From Bombus terrestris (Eukaryota; Arthropoda; Insecta; Hymenoptera; Apidae), in NCBI RefSeq assembly GCF_910591885.1, contig NW_025963575.1:124001-188000 (forward strand): DNA of 64,000 nt, in the 5' to 3' direction. How positions within the stretch are numbered: the first letter of the stretch is position 1; every line of letters begins with the position of its first letter. A program made the translations under genes and the position numbers. Positions 25,101 through 39,500 of the stretch are shown piece after piece. The notes under the pieces were generated by a model. It ran no database searches. It saw nothing but the letters and a program-made list of their open reading frames with translations, and had not been told where the DNA came from.

Positions 25101-28100
25101 GTTGTCCCACGTTGTCCCACGTTGTCCCACGTTGTCCCACGTTGTCCCACGTTGTCCCACGTTGTCCCACGTTGTCCCACGGTGTCCAACGGTGTCCAAC
25201 GATGTCAAACGGTGTCCAACGGTGTCCCACGATGTCCACCGATGTCCAACGGTGTCCAACGGTGTCCAACGGTGTCCAACGGTGTCCAACGGTGTCCAAC
25301 GATGTCCAACGATGTCCAACGGTGTCCAACGGTGTCCCACGGTGTCCAACGGTGTCCCACGTTGTCCCACGTTGTCCCACGTTGTCCCACGTTGTCCCAC
25401 TTTGTCCCACGTTGTCCCACGTTGTCCCACGTTGTCCCACGTTGTCCCACGTTGTCCCACGTTGTCCCACGTTGTCCCACGTTGTCCCACGGTGTCCAAC
25501 GGTGTCCAACGATGTCCAACGGTGTCCAACGGTGTCCCACGATGTCCACCGATGTCCAACGGTGTCCAACGGTGTCCAACGGTGTCCAACGGTGTCCAAC
25601 GATGTCCAACGATGTCCAACGATGTCCAACGGTGTCCAACGGTGTCCCACGGTGTCCAACGGTGTCCCACGTTGTCCCACGTTGTCCCACGTTGTCCCAC
25701 GTTGTCCCACGTTGTCCCACGTTGTCCCACGTTGTCCCACGGTGTCCAACGGTGTCCAACGATGTCCAACGGTGTCCAACGGTGTCCCACGTTGTCCCAC
25801 GTTGTCCCACGGTGTCCAACGATGTCCAACGGTGTCCCACGTTGTCCCACGTTGTCCCACGTTGTTCCATGGTTTCCCACGTTGTCCCACGTTGTCCCAC
25901 GTTGTCCCACGTTGTCCCACGTTGTCCAACGGTGTCCCACGGTGTCCAACGGTGTCCCACGTTGTCCCACGTTGTCCCACGTTGTCCGACGTTGTCCCAC
26001 GTTGTCCCACGTTGTCCTACGTTGTCCCACGTTGTCCCACGTTGTCCCACGTTGTCCCACGTCGTCCCACGTTGTCCCACGGTGTCCAACGGTGTCCCAC
26101 GTTGTCCCACGTTGTCCCACGGTGTCCAAAGATGTCCAACGGTGTCCAACGGTGTCCCACGTTGTCCAACGATGTCCAACGGTGTCCCATGTTGTCCCAC
26201 GTTGTCCCACGTTGTCCCACGTTGTCCCACGTTGTCCCACGTTGTCCCACGTTGTCCCACGTTGTCCCACGTTGTCCCACGTTGTCCCACGTTGTCCCAC
26301 GTTGTCCCACGTTGTCCCACGTTGTCCCACGTTGTCCCACGTTGTCCCACGTTGTCCCACGTTGTCCCACGTTGTCCCACGGTGTCCAACGGTGTCCAAC
26401 GATGTCCAACGGTGTCCAACGGTGTCCCACGTTGTCCCACGTTGTCCCACGTTGTCCCACGTTGTCCCACGTTGTCCCACGTTGTCCCACGTTGTCCCAC
26501 GGTGTCCAACGGTGTCCAACGATGTCCAACGGTGTCCAACGGTGTCCCACGATGTCCACCGATGTCCAACGGTGTCCAACGGTGTCCCACGTTGTCCCAC
26601 GTTGTCCCACGTTGTCCCACGTTGTCCCACGTTGTCCCACGTTGTCCCACGTTGTCCCACGTTGTCCCACGTTGTCCCACGGTGTCCCACGGTGTCCCAC
26701 GGTGTCCAACGGTGTCCCACGTTGTCCCACGTTGTCCCACGTTGTCCCACGTTGTCCCACGTTGTCCCACGTTGTCCCACGTTGTCCCACGGTGTCCAAC
26801 GGTGTCCAACGATGTCCAACTGTGTCCAACGGTGTCCCACGTTGTCCCACGTTGTCCCACGTTGTCCCACGTTGTCCAACGATGTCCAACGGTGTCCCAC
26901 GTTGTCCCACGTTGTCCCACGTTGTCCCACGTTGTCCCACGTTGTCCCACGTTGTCCAACGATGTCCAACGGTGTCCCACGTTGTCCCACGTTGTCCCAC
27001 GTTGTCCCACGTTGTCCCACGATGTCCCACGTTGTCCAACGATGTCCAACGGTGTCCCACGTTGTCCCACGATGTCCCACGTTGTCCAACGATGTCCAAC
27101 GGTGTCCCACGTTGTCCCACGTTTTCCCACGTTGTCCCACGTTGTCCCACGTTGTCCCACGTTGTCCCACGTTGTCCCACGTTGTCCCACGTTGTCCCAC
27201 GTTGTCCCACGGTGTCCAACGATGTCCAACGGTGTCCAACGGTGTCCCACGGTGTCCAACGATGTCCAACGGTGTCCCACGTTGTCCCACGTTGTCCCAC
27301 GTTGTCCCACGTTGTCCCACGTTGTCCCACGTTGTCCCACGTTGTCCCACGTTGTCCCACGTTGTCCCACGTTGTCCCACGTTGTCCCACGTTGTCCCAC
27401 GTTGTCCCACGGTGTCCAACGGTGTCCAGCGATGTCCAACGGTGTCCAACGGTGTCCCACGATGTCCACCGATGTCCAACGGTGTCCAACGGTGTCCAAC
27501 GGTGTCCAACGGTGTCCAACGATGTCCAACGATGTCCAACGATGTCCAACGGTGTCCAACGATGTCCAACGATGTCCAACGATGTCCAACGGTGTCCAAC
27601 GGTGTCCCACGGTGTCCCACGTTGTCCCACGTTGTCCCACGTTGTCCCACGTTGTCCCACGTTGTCCCACGGTGTCCAACGGTGTCCAACGATGTCCAAC
27701 GGTGTCCCACGTTGTCCCACGTTGTCCCACGTTGTCCCACGTTGTCCCACGTTGTCCAACGATGTCCAACGGTGTCCCTCATTGTCCCACGTTGTCCCAC
27801 GTTGTCCCACGTTGTCCCACGATGTCCCACGTTGTCCAACGATGTCCAACGGTGTCCCACGTTGTCCCACGTTGTCCTACGTTGTCCCACGTTGTCCCAC
27901 GTTGTCCCACGTTGTCCCACGTTGTCCCACGTTGTCCCACGGTGTCCAACGGTGTCCCACGTTGTCCCACGTTGTCCCACGGTGTCCAACGATGTCCAAC
28001 GGTGTCCAACGGTGTCCCACGGTGTCCAACGATGTCCAACGGTGTCCCACGTTGTCCCACGTTGTCCCACGTTGTCCCACGTTGTCCCACGTTGTCCCAC

Positions 28101-28220
28101 GTTGTCCCACGTTGTCCCACGTTGTCCCACGTTGTCCCACGTTGTCCCACGTTGTCCCACGTTGTCCCACGTTGTCCCACGTTGTCCCACGTTGTCCCAC
28201 GTTGTCCCACGTTGTCCAAC
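22101..28220. repeat. Large higher-order copy B (about 6.1 kb)
   Basis: Markers at 22141, 22531, 22871, 23381, 23711, 24131, 24901, 25201, 25861, 25981, 26121, 27421 and 27771 correspond to those of copy A (offset 4,810 then 5,010-5,020) and copy C (offset 6,290, 6,090, then 8,380). Copy B has a private 200-bp duplication of an ATGTCCACCG cluster (23381 and 23581) that includes a TTGCCCCACG unit near 23491. It lacks about 190 bp near its start that A and C retain. It keeps the CCCTCATT marker at 27771. Confidence 0.82.
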
Positions 28221-31200
28221 GGTGTCCCACGTTGTCCCACGTTGTCCCACGGTGTCCAACGACGTCCAACGGTGTCCAACGGTGTCCCACGGTGTCCAAC
28301 GATGTCCAACGGTGTCCCACGTTGTCCCACGTTGTCCCACGTTGTCCCACGTTGTCCCACGTTGTCCCACGTTGTCCCACGTTGTCCCACGTTGTCCCAC
28401 GTTGTCCCACGTTGTCCCACGTTGTCCCACGTTGTCCCACGTTGTCCCACGTTGTCCCACGGTGTCCAACGGTGTCCAACGATGTCCAACGGTGTCCAAC
28501 GGTGTCCCACGATGTCCACCGATGTCCAACGGTGTCCAACGGTGTCCAACGGTGTCCAACGGTGTCCAACGATGTCCAACGATGTCCAACGGTGTCCCAC
28601 GGTGTCCAACGGTGTCCCACGGTGTCCAACGGTGTCCCACGTTGTCCCACGTTGTCCCACGTTGTCCCACGTTGTCCCACGTTGTCCCACGTTGTCCCAC
28701 GTTGTCCCACGTTGTCCCACGTTGTCCCACGTTGTCCCACGTTGTCCCACGTTGTCCCACGTTGTCCCACGGTGTCCAACGGTGTCCAACGATGTCCAAC
28801 GGTGTCCAACGGTGTCCCACGATGTCCACCGATGTCCAACGGTGTCCAACGGTGTCCAACGGTGTCCAACGGTGTCCAACGATGTCCAACGATGTCCAAC
28901 GATGTCCAACGGTGTCCAACGGTGTCCCACGGTGTCCAACGGTGTCCCACGTTGTCCCACGTTGTCCCACGTTGTCCCACGTTGTCCCACGTTGTCCCAC
29001 GTTGTCCCACGTTGTCCCACGTTGTCCCACGTTGTCCCACGTTGTCCCACGTTGTCCCACGTTGTCCCACGTTGTCCCACGTTGTCCCACGTTGTCCCAC
29101 GTTGTCCCACGGTGTCCAACGGTGTCCAACGATGTCCAACGGTGTCCAACGGTGTCCCACGATGTCCACCGATGTCCAACGGTGTCCAACGGTGTCCAAC
29201 GGTGTCCAACGGTGTCCAACGATGTCCAACGATGTCCAACGATGTCCAACGGTGTCCAACGATGTCCAACGATGTCCACCGATGTCCAACGGTGTCCAAC
29301 GGTGTCCCACGTTGTCCCACGTTGTCCCACGGTGTCCCACGGTGTCCCACGGTGTCCAACGGTGTCCCACGTTGTCCCACGTTGTCCCACGTTGTCCCAC
29401 GTTGTCCCACGGTGTCCAACGGTGTCCCACGTTGTCCCACGTTGTCCCACGGTGTCCAACGATGTCCAACGGTGTCCAACGGTGTCCCACGGTGTCCAAC
29501 GATGTCCAACGGTGTCCCACGTTGTCCCACGTTGTCCCACGTTGTCCCACGTTGTCCCACGTTGTCCCACGTTGTCCCACGTTGTCCCACGTTGTCCCAC
29601 GTTGTCCCACGTTGTCCCACGGTGTCCAACGGTGTCCAACGATGTCCAACGGTGTCCAACGGTGTCCCACGATGTCCACCGATGTCCAACGGTGTCCAAC
29701 GGTGTCCAACGGTGTCCAACGGTGTCCAACGATGTCCAACGATGTCCAACGATGTCCAACGGTGTCCAACGGTGTCCCACGGTGTCCAACGGTGTCCCAC
29801 GTTTTCCCACGTTGTCCCACGTTGTCCCACGTTGTCCCACGTTGTCCCACGTTGTCCCACGTTGTCCCACGGTGTCCAACGGTGACCAACGATGTCCAAC
29901 GGTGTCCAACGGTGTCCCACGTTGTCCCACGTTGTCCCACGGTGTCCCACGTTGTCCCACGTTGTCCCACGTTGTCCCACGGTGTCCAACGGTGTCCAAC
30001 GATGTCCAACGGTGTCCAACGGTGTCCCACGATGTCCAACGATGTCCAACGGTGTCCAACGGTGTCCCACGTTGTCCCACGTTGTCCCACGTTGTCCCAC
30101 GTTGTCCCACGTTGTCCCACGGTGTCCCACGGTGTCCCACGGTGTCCAACGGTGTCCCACGTTGTCCCACGTTGTCCCACGTTGTCCCACGTTGTCCCAC
30201 GTTGTCCCACGGTGTCCAACGGTATCCAACGATGTCCAACTGTGTCCAACGGTGTCCCACGTTGTCCCACGTTGTCCCACGTTGTCCAACGATGTCCAAC
30301 GGTGTCCCACGTTGTCCCACGTTGTCCCACGTTGTCCCACGTTGTCCCACGTTGTCCCACGTTGTCCAACGATGTCCAACGGTGTCCCACGTTGTCCCAC
30401 GTTGTCCCACGTTGTCCCACGTTGTCCCACGATGTCCCACGTTGTCCAACGATGTCCAACGGTGTCCCACGTTGTCCCACGTTTTCCCACGTTGTCCCAC
30501 GTTGTCCCACGTTGTCCCACGTTGTCCCACGTTGTCCCACGTTGTCCCACGGTGTCCAACGGTGTCCAACGGTGTCCCACGTTGTCCCACGTTGTCCCAC
30601 GTTGTCCCACGTTGTCCCACGTTGTCCCACGATGTCCCACGTTGTCCAACGATGTCCAACGGTGTCCCACGTTGTCCCACGTTGTCCAACGATGTCCAAC
30701 GGTGTCCCACGTTGTCCCACGGTGTCCAACGGTGTCCAACGATGTCCAACTGTGTCCAACGGTGTCCCACGTTGTCCCACGTTGTCCCACGTTGTCCAAC
30801 GGTGTCCCACGTTGTCCCACGTTGTCCAACGATGTCCAACGGTGTCCCACGTTGTCCCAGGTTGTCCTACGTTGTCCCACGTTGTCCCACGTTGTCCCAC
30901 GATGTCCCACGTTGTCCAACGATGTCCAACGGTGTCCCACGTTGTCCCACGTTGTCCTACGTTGTCCCACGTTGTCCCACGTTGTCCGACGTTGTCCCAC
31001 GTCGTCCCACGTTGTCCCACGGTGTCCAACGGTGTCCCACGTTGTCCCACGTTGTCCCACGGTGTCCAACGATGTCCAACGATGTCCAACGGTGTCCAAC
31101 GGTGTCCCACGATGTCCACCGATGTCCAACGGTGTCCAACGGTGTCCAACGGTGTCCAACGGTGTCCAACGATGTCCAACGATGTCCAACGATGTCCAAC

Positions 31201-34200
31201 GGTGTCCAACGGTGTCCCACGGTGTCCAACGGTGTCCCACGTTGTCCCACGTTGTCCCACGTTGTCCCACGTTGTCCCACGTTGTCCCACGTTGTCCCAC
31301 GTTGTCCCACGTTGTCCCACGTTGTCCCACGTTGTCCCACGTTGTCCCACGTTGTCCCACGTTGTCCCACGTTGTCCCACGTTGTCCCACGTTGTCCCAC
31401 GGTGTCCAACGGTGTCCAACGATGTCCAACGGTGTCCAACGGTGTCCCACGATGTCCACCGATGTCCAACGGTGTCCAACGGTGTCCAACGGTGTCCAAC
31501 GGTGTCCAACGATGTCCAACGATGTCCAACGATGTCCAACGGTGTCCAACGATGTCCAACGATGTCCACCGATGTCCAACGGTGTCCAACGGTGTCCCAC
31601 GTTGTCCCACGTTGTCCCACGGTGTCCCACCGTGTCCCACGGTGTCCAACGGTGTCCCACGTTGTCCCACGTTGTCCCACGTTGTCCCACGTTGTCCCAC
31701 GGTGTCCAACGGTGTCCCACGTTGTCCCACGTTGTCCCACGGTGTCCAACGATGTCCAACGGTGTCCAACGGTGTCCCACGGTGTCCAACGATGTCCAAC
31801 GGTGTCCCACGTTGTCCCACGTTGTCCCACGTTGTCCCACGTTGTCCCACGTTGTCCCACGTTGTCCCACGTTGTCCCACGTTGTCCCACGTTGTCCCAC
31901 GTTGTCCCACGGTGTCCAACGGTGTCCAACGATGTCCAACGGTGTCCAACGGTGTCCCACGATGTCCACCGATGTCCAACGGTGTCCAACGGTGTCCAAC
32001 GGTGTCCAACGGTGTCCAACGATGTCCAACGATGTCCAACGATGTCCAACGGTGTCCAACGGTGTCCCACGGTGTCCAACGGTGTCCCACGTTTTCCCAC
32101 GTTGTCCCACGTTGTCCCACGTTGTCCCACGTTGTCCCACGTTGTCCCACGTTGTCCCACGGTGTCCAACGGTGACCAACGATGTCCAACGGTGTCCAAC
32201 GGTGTCCCACGTTGTCCCACGTTGTCCCACGGTGTCCCACGTTGTCCCACGTTGTCCCACGTTGTCCCACGGTGTCCAACGGTGTCCAACGATGTCCAAC
32301 GGTGTCCAACGGTGTCCCACGATGTCCACCGATGTCCAACGGTGTCCAACGGTGTCCCACGTTGTCCCACGTTGTCCCACGTTGTCCCACGTTGTCCCAC
32401 GTTGTCCCACGGTGTCCCACGGTGTCCCACGGTGTCCAACGGTGTCCCACGTTGTCCCACGTTGTCCCACGTTGTCCCACGTTGTCCCACGTTGTCCCAC
32501 GGTGTCCAACGGTATCCAACGATGTCCAACGGTGTCCAACGTTGTCCCACGTTGTCCCACGTTGTCCCACGTTGTCCCACGTTGTCCAACGATGTCCAAC
32601 GGTGTCCCACGTTGTCCCACGTTGTCCCACGTTGTCCCACGTTGTCCCACGTTGTCCCACGTTGTCCAACGATGTCCAACGGTGTCCCACGTTGTCCCAC
32701 GTTGTCCCACGTTGTCCCACGTTGTCCCACGGTGTCCCACGTTGTCCAACGATGTCCAACGGTGTCCCACGTTGTCCCACGTTTTCCCACGTTGTCCCAC
32801 GTTGTCCCACGTTGTCCCACGTTGTCCCACGTTGTCCCACGTTGTCCCACGGTGTCCAACGGTGTCCAACGGTGTCCCACGTTGTCCCACGTTGTCCCAC
32901 GTTGTCCCACGTTGTCCCACGTTGTCCCACGATGTCCCACGTTGTCCAACGATGTCCAACGGTGTCCCACGTTGTCCCACGTTGTCCAACGATGTCCAAC
33001 GGTGTCCCACGTTGTCCCACGGTGTCCAACGGTGTCCAACGATGTCCAACTGTGTCCAACGGTGTCCCACGTTGTCCCACGTTGTCCCACGTTGTCCAAC
33101 GGTGTCCCACGTTGTCCCACGTTGTCCAACGATGTCCAACGGTGTCCCACGTTGTCCCAGGTTGTCCTACGTTGTCCCACGTTGTCCCACGTTGTCCCAC
33201 GATGTCCCACGTTGTCCAACGATGTCCAACGGTGTCCCACGTTGTCCCACGTTGTCCTACGTTGTCCCACGTTGTCCCACGTTGTCCGACGTTGTCCCAC
33301 GTCGTCCCACGTTGTCCCACGGTGTCCAACGGTGTCCCACGTTGTCCCACGTTGTCCCACGGTGTCCAACGATGTCCAACGGTGTCCAACGGTGTCCCAC
33401 GGTGTCCAACGATGTCCAACGGTGTCCCACGTTGTCCCACGTTGTCCCACGTTGTCCCACGTTGTCCCACGTTGTCCCACGTTGTCCCACGTTGTCCCAC
33501 GTTGTCCCACGTTGTCCCACGTTGTCCCACGTTGTCCCACGTTGTCCCACGTTGTCCCACGGTGTCCAACGGTGTCCAACGATGTCAAACGGTGTCCAAC
33601 GGTGTCCCACGATGTCCACCGATGTCCAACGGTGTCCAACGGTGTCCAACGGTGTCCAACGGTGTCCAACGGTGTCCAACGATGTCCAACGATGTCCAAC
33701 GGTGTCCAACGGTGTCCCACGGTGTCCAACGGTGTCCCACGTTGTCCCACGTTGTCCCACGTTGTCCCACGTTGTCCCACGTTGTCCCACGTTGTCCCAC
33801 GTTGTCCCACGTTGTCCCACGTTGTCCCACGTTGTCCCACGTTGTCCCACGTTGTCCCACGTTGTCCCACGGTGTCCAACGGTGTCCAACGATGTCCAAC
33901 GGTGTCCAACGGTGTCCCACGATGTCCACCGATGTCCAACGGTGTCCAACGGTGTCCAACGGTGTCCAACGGTGTCCAACGATGTCCAACGATGTCCAAC
34001 GATGTCCAACGGTGTCCAACGGTGTCCCACGGTGTCCAACGGTGTCCCACGTTGTCCCACGTTGTCCCACGTTGTCCCACGTTGTCCCACGTTGTCCCAC
34101 GTTGTCCCACGTTGTCCCACGGTGTCCAACGGTGTCCAACGATGTCCAACGGTGTCCAACGGTGTCCCACGTTGTCCCACGTTGTCCCACGGTGTCCAAC

Positions 34201-36560
34201 GATGTCCAACGGTGTCCCACGTTGTCCCACGTTGTCCCACGTTGTTCCATGGTTTCCCACGTTGTCCCACGTTGTCCCACGTTGTCCCACGTTGTCCCAC
34301 GTTGTCCAACGGTGTCCCACGGTGTCCAACGGTGTCCCACGTTGTCCCACGTTGTCCCACGTTGTCCGACGTTGTCCCACGTTGTCCCACGTTGTCCTAC
34401 GTTGTCCCACGTTGTCCCACGTTGTCCCACGTTGTCCCACGTCGTCCCACGTTGTCCCACGGTGTCCAACGGTGTCCCACGTTGTCCCACGTTGTCCCAC
34501 GGTGTCCAAAGATGTCCAACGGTGTCCAACGGTGTCCCACGTTGTCCAACGATGTCCAACGGTGTCCCATGTTGTCCCACGTTGTCCCACGTTGTCCCAC
34601 GTTGTCCCACGTTGTCCCACGTTGTCCCACGTTGTCCCACGTTGTCCCACGTTGTCCCACGTTGTCCCACGTTGTCCCACGTTGTCCCACGTTGTCCCAC
34701 GTTGTCCCACGTTGTCCCACGTTGTCCCACGTTGTCCCACGTTGTCCCACGTTGTCCCACGGTGTCCAACGGTGTCCAACGATGTCCAACGGTGTCCAAC
34801 GGTGTCCCACGTTGTCCCACGTTGTCCCACGTTGTCCCACGTTGTCCCACGTTGTCCCACGTTGTCCCACGTTGTCCCACGGTGTCCAACGGTGTCCAAC
34901 GATGTCCAACGGTGTCCAACGGTGTCCCACGATGTCCACCGATGTCCAACGGTGTCCAACGGTGTCCCACGTTGTCCCACGTTGTCCCACGTTGTCCCAC
35001 GTTGTCCCACGTTGTCCCACGTTGTCCCACGTTGTCCCACGTTGTCCCACGTTGTCCCACGGTGTCCCACGGTGTCCCACGGTGTCCAACGGTGTCCCAC
35101 GTTGTCCCACGTTGTCCCACGTTGTCCCACGTTGTCCCACGTTGTCCCACGTTGTCCCACGGTGTCCAACGGTGTCCAACGATGTCCAACTGTGTCCAAC
35201 GGTGTCCCACGTTGTCCCACGTTGTCCCACGTTGTCCCACGTTGTCCAACGATGTCCAACGGTGTCCCACGTTGTCCCACGTTGTCCCACGTTGTCCCAC
35301 GTTGTCCCACGTTGTCCCACGTTGTCCAACGATGTCCAACGGTGTCCCACGTTGTCCCACGTTGTCCCACGTTGTCCCACGTTGTCCCACGATGTCCCAC
35401 GTTGTCCAACGATGTCCAACGGTGTCCCACGTTGTCCCACGATGTCCCACGTTGTCCAACGATGTCCAACGGTGTCCCACGTTGTCCCACGTTTTCCCAC
35501 GTTGTCCCACGTTGTCCCACGTTGTCCCACGTTGTCCCACGTTGTCCCACGTTGTCCCACGTTGTCCCACGGTGTCCAACGATGTCCAACGGTGTCCAAC
35601 GGTGTCCCACGGTGTCCAACGATGTCCAACGGTGTCCCACGTTGTCCCACGTTGTCCCACGTTGTCCCACGTTGTCCCACGTTGTCCCACGTTGTCCCAC
35701 GTTGTCCCACGTTGTCCCACGTTGTCCCACGTTGTCCCACGTTGTCCCACGTTGTCCCACGTTGTCCCACGGTGTCCAACGGTGTCCAGCGATGTCCAAC
35801 GGTGTCCAACGGTGTCCCACGATGTCCACCGATGTCCAACGGTGTCCAACGGTGTCCAACGGTGTCCAACGGTGTCCAACGATGTCCAACGATGTCCAAC
35901 GATGTCCAACGGTGTCCAACGATGTCCAACGATGTCCAACGATGTCCAACGGTGTCCAACGGTGTCCCACGGTGTCCCACGTTGTCCCACGTTGTCCCAC
36001 GTTGTCCCACGTTGTCCCACGTTGTCCCACGGTGTCCAACGGTGTCCAACGATGTCCAACGGTGTCCCACGTTGTCCCACGTTGTCCCACGTTGTCCCAC
36101 GTTGTCCCACGTTGTCCAACGATGTCCAACGGTGTCCCTCATTGTCCCACGTTGTCCCACGTTGTCCCACGTTGTCCCACGATGTCCCACGTTGTCCAAC
36201 GATGTCCAACGGTGTCCCACGTTGTCCCACGTTGTCCTACGTTGTCCCACGTTGTCCCACGTTGTCCCACGTTGTCCCACGTCGTCCCACGTTGTCCCAC
36301 GGTGTCCAACGGTGTCCCACGTTGTCCCACGTTGTCCCACGGTGTCCCACGATGTCCAACGGTGTCCAACGGTGTCCCACGGTGTCCAACGATGTCCAAC
36401 GGTGTCCCACGTTGTCCCACGTTGTCCCACGTTGTCCCACGTTGTCCCACGTTGTCCCACGTTGTCCCACGTTGTCCCACGTTGTCCCACGTTGTCCCAC
36501 GTTGTCCCACGTTGTCCCACGTTGTCCCACGTTGTCCCACGTTGTCCCACGTTGTCCCAC
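28221..36560. repeat. Large higher-order copy C (about 8.3 kb, with an internal duplication)
   Basis: Copy C is collinear with copy A at offset 11,100 over its first 2 kb and with copy B at offset about 8,360-8,380 over its last 3.5 kb (ATGTCAAACG 25201 and 33581; CCATGG 25861 and 34241; GTGTCCAAAG 26121 and 34501; GTGTCCAGCG 27421 and 35781; CCCTCATT 27771 and 36131). Its extra length comes from a 2,290-bp internal tandem duplication. By eye, A and C differ at about five bases between 17121-19140 and 28221-30240. Confidence 0.83.
28791..33380. repeat. 2.29-kb tandem duplication inside copy C
   Basis: The blocks 28791-31080 and 31081-33380 are near-identical. Paired markers at offset 2,290 are ATGTCCACCG (28821 and 31111; 29161 and 31451; 29271 and 31561; 29671 and 31961), TTTTCCCACG (29801 and 32091), a GTGACCAACG unit (29881 and 32171) and GTATCCAACG (30221 and 32511). 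One extra unit near 32531 raises the offset to 2,300 for TTGTCCGACG (30981 and 33281). The breakpoint at about 31080 joins sequence corresponding to 25000 in copy B to sequence corresponding to 22500, as expected from unequal exchange between units in register. Confidence 0.88.
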
Positions 36561-39500
36561 GGTGTCCAACGGTGTCCAACGATGTCCAACGGTGTCCAAC
36601 GGTGTCCCACGATGTCCACCGATGTCCAACGGTGTCCAACGGTGTCCAACGGTGTCCAACGGTGTCCAACGATGTCCAACGATGTCCAACGATGTCCAAC
36701 GGTGTCCAACGGTGTCCCACGGTGTCCAACGGTGTCCCACGTTGTCCCACGTTGTCCCACGTTGTCCCACGTTGTCCCACGTTGTCCCACGGTGTCCCAC
36801 GTTGTCCCACGTTGTCCAACGGTGTCCCACGGTGTCCAACGGTGTCCCACGTTGTCCCACGTTGTCCCACGTTGTCCCACGTTGTCCCACGTTGTCCCAC
36901 GTTGTCCTACGTTGTCCCACGTTGTCCCACGTTGTCCCACGTTGTCCCACGTCGTCCCACGTTGTCCCACGGTGTCCAACGGTGTCCCACGTTGTCCCAC
37001 GTTGTCCCACGGTGTCCAACGATGTCCAACGGTGTCCAACGGTGTCCCACGGTGTCCAACGATGTCCAACGGTGTCCCATGTTGTCCCACGTTGTCCCAC
37101 GTTGTCCCACGTTGTCCCACGTTGTCCCACGTTGTCCCACGTTGTCCCACGTTGTCCCACGTTGTCCCACGTTGTCCCACGTTGTCCCACGTTGTCCCAC
37201 GTTGTCCCACGGTGTCCAACGGTGTCCAACGATGTCCAACGGTGTCCAACGGTGTCCCACGATGTCCACCGATGTCCAACGGTGTCCAACGGTGTCCAAC
37301 GGTGTCCAACGGTGTCCAACGATGTCCAACGATGTCCAACGATGTCCAACGGTGTCCAACGGTGTCCCACGGTGTCCAACGGTGTCCCACGTTGTCCCAC
37401 GTTGTCCCACGTTGTCCCACGTTGTCCCACGTTGTCCCACGTTGTCCCACGTTGTCCCACGGTGTCCAACGGTGTCCAACGATGTCCAACGGTGTCCAAC
37501 GGTGTCCCACGTTGTCCCACGTTGTCCCACGGTGTCCAACGATGTCCAACGGTGTCCCACGTTGTCCCACGTTGTCCCACGTTGTTCCATGGTTTCCCAC
37601 GTTGTCCCACGTTGTCCCACGTTGTCCCACGTTGTCCCACGTTGTCCAACGGTGTCCCACGGTGTCCAACGGTGTCCCACGTTGTCCCACGTTGTCCCAC
37701 GTTGTCCCACGTTGTCCCACGTTGTCCCACGTTGTCCCACGTTGTCCAACGATGTCCAACGGTGTCCCACGTTGTCCCACGTTGTCCCACGTTGTCCCAC
37801 GTTGTCCCACGATGTCCCACGTTGTCCAACGATGTCCAACGGTGTCCCACGTTGTCCCACGATGTCCCACGTTGTCCAACGATGTCCAACGGTGTCCCAC
37901 GTTGTCCCACGTTTTCCCACGTTGTCCCACGTTGTCCCACGTTGTCCCACGTTGTCCCACGTTGTCCCACGTTGTCCCACGTTGTCCCACGTTGTCCCAC
38001 GGTGTCCAACGATGTCCAACGGTGTCCAACGGTGTCCCACGGTGTCCAACGATGTCCAACGGTGTCCCACGTTGTCCCACGTTGTCCCACGTTGTCCCAC
38101 GTTGTCCCACGTTGTCCCACGTTGTCCCACGTTGTCCCACGTTGTCCCACGTTGTCCCACGTTGTCCCACGTTGTCCCACGTTGTCCCACGTTGTCCCAC
38201 GGTGTCCAACGGTGTCCAACGATGTCCAACGGTGTCCAACGGTGTCCCACGATGTCCACCGATGTCCAACGGTGTCAAACGGTGTCCAACGGTGTCCAAC
38301 GGTGTCCAACGATGTCCAACGATGTCCAACGATGTCCAACGGTGTCCAACGATGTCCAACGATGTCCAACGATGTCCAACGGTGTCCAACGGTGTCCCAC
38401 GGTGTCCCACGTTGTCCCACGTTGTCCCACGTTGTCCCACGTTGTCCCACGTTGTCCCACGGTGTCCAACGGTGTCCAACGATGTCCAACGGTGTCCCAC
38501 GTTGTCCCACGATGTCCCACGTTGTCCCACGTTGTCCCACGTTGTCCAACGATGTCCAACGGTGTCCCTCATTGTCCCACGTTGTCCCACGTTGTCCCAC
38601 GTTGTCCCACGATGTCCCACGTTGTCCAACGATGTCCAACGGTGTCCCACGTTGTCCCACGTTGTCCAACGATGTCCAACGGTGTCCAACGGTGACCCAC
38701 GTTGTCCCACGTTGTCCCACGTTGTCCCACGTTGTCCCACGTTGTCCCACGATGTCCCACGTTGTCCAACGATGTCCAACGGTGTCCCACGTTGTCCCAC
38801 GTTGTCCAACGATGTCCAACGGTGTCCCACGTTGTCCCACGTTGTCCTACGTTGTCCCACGTTGTCCCACGTTGTCCCACGTTGTCCTACGTTGTCCCAC
38901 GTTGTCCCACGATGTCCCACGTTGTCCAACGATGTCCAACGGTGTCCCACGTTGTCCCACGATGTCCCACGTTGTCCAACGATGTCCAACGGTGTCCCAC
39001 GTTGTCCCACGTTTTCCCACGTTGTCCCACGTTGTCCCACGTTGTCCCACGTTGTCCCACGTTGTCCCACGTTGTCCCACGTTGTCCCACGTTGTCCCAC
39101 GGTGTCCAACGATGTCCAACGGTGTCCAACGGTGTCCCACGGTGTCCAACGATGTCCAACGGTGTCCCACGTTGTCCCACGTTGTCCCACGTTGTCCCAC
39201 GTTGTCCCACGTTGTCCCACGTTGTCCCACGTTGTCCCACGTTGTCCCACGTTGTCCCACGTTGTCCCACGTTGTCCCACGTTGTCCCACGTTGTCCCAC
39301 GGTGTCCAACGGTGTCCAACGATGTCCAACGGTGTCCAACGGTGTCCCACGATGTCCACCGATGTCCAACGGTGTCCAACGGTGTCCAACGGTGTCCAAC
39401 GGTGTCCAACGATGTCCAACGATGTCCAACGATGTCCAACGGTGTCCCACGATGTCCAACGATGTCCAACGATGTCCAACGGTGTCCAACGGTGTCCCAC

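Noticed and set aside
11..38695. A + strand open reading frame of 12,894 codons, with others of comparable kind on both strands
   Set aside because: All six frames are open because the 10-bp consensus has no stop codon on either strand. The same repeat peptide appears in every + frame, there is no start context or unique domain, and whole-unit length changes ignore codon phase. It is a by-product of the satellite.
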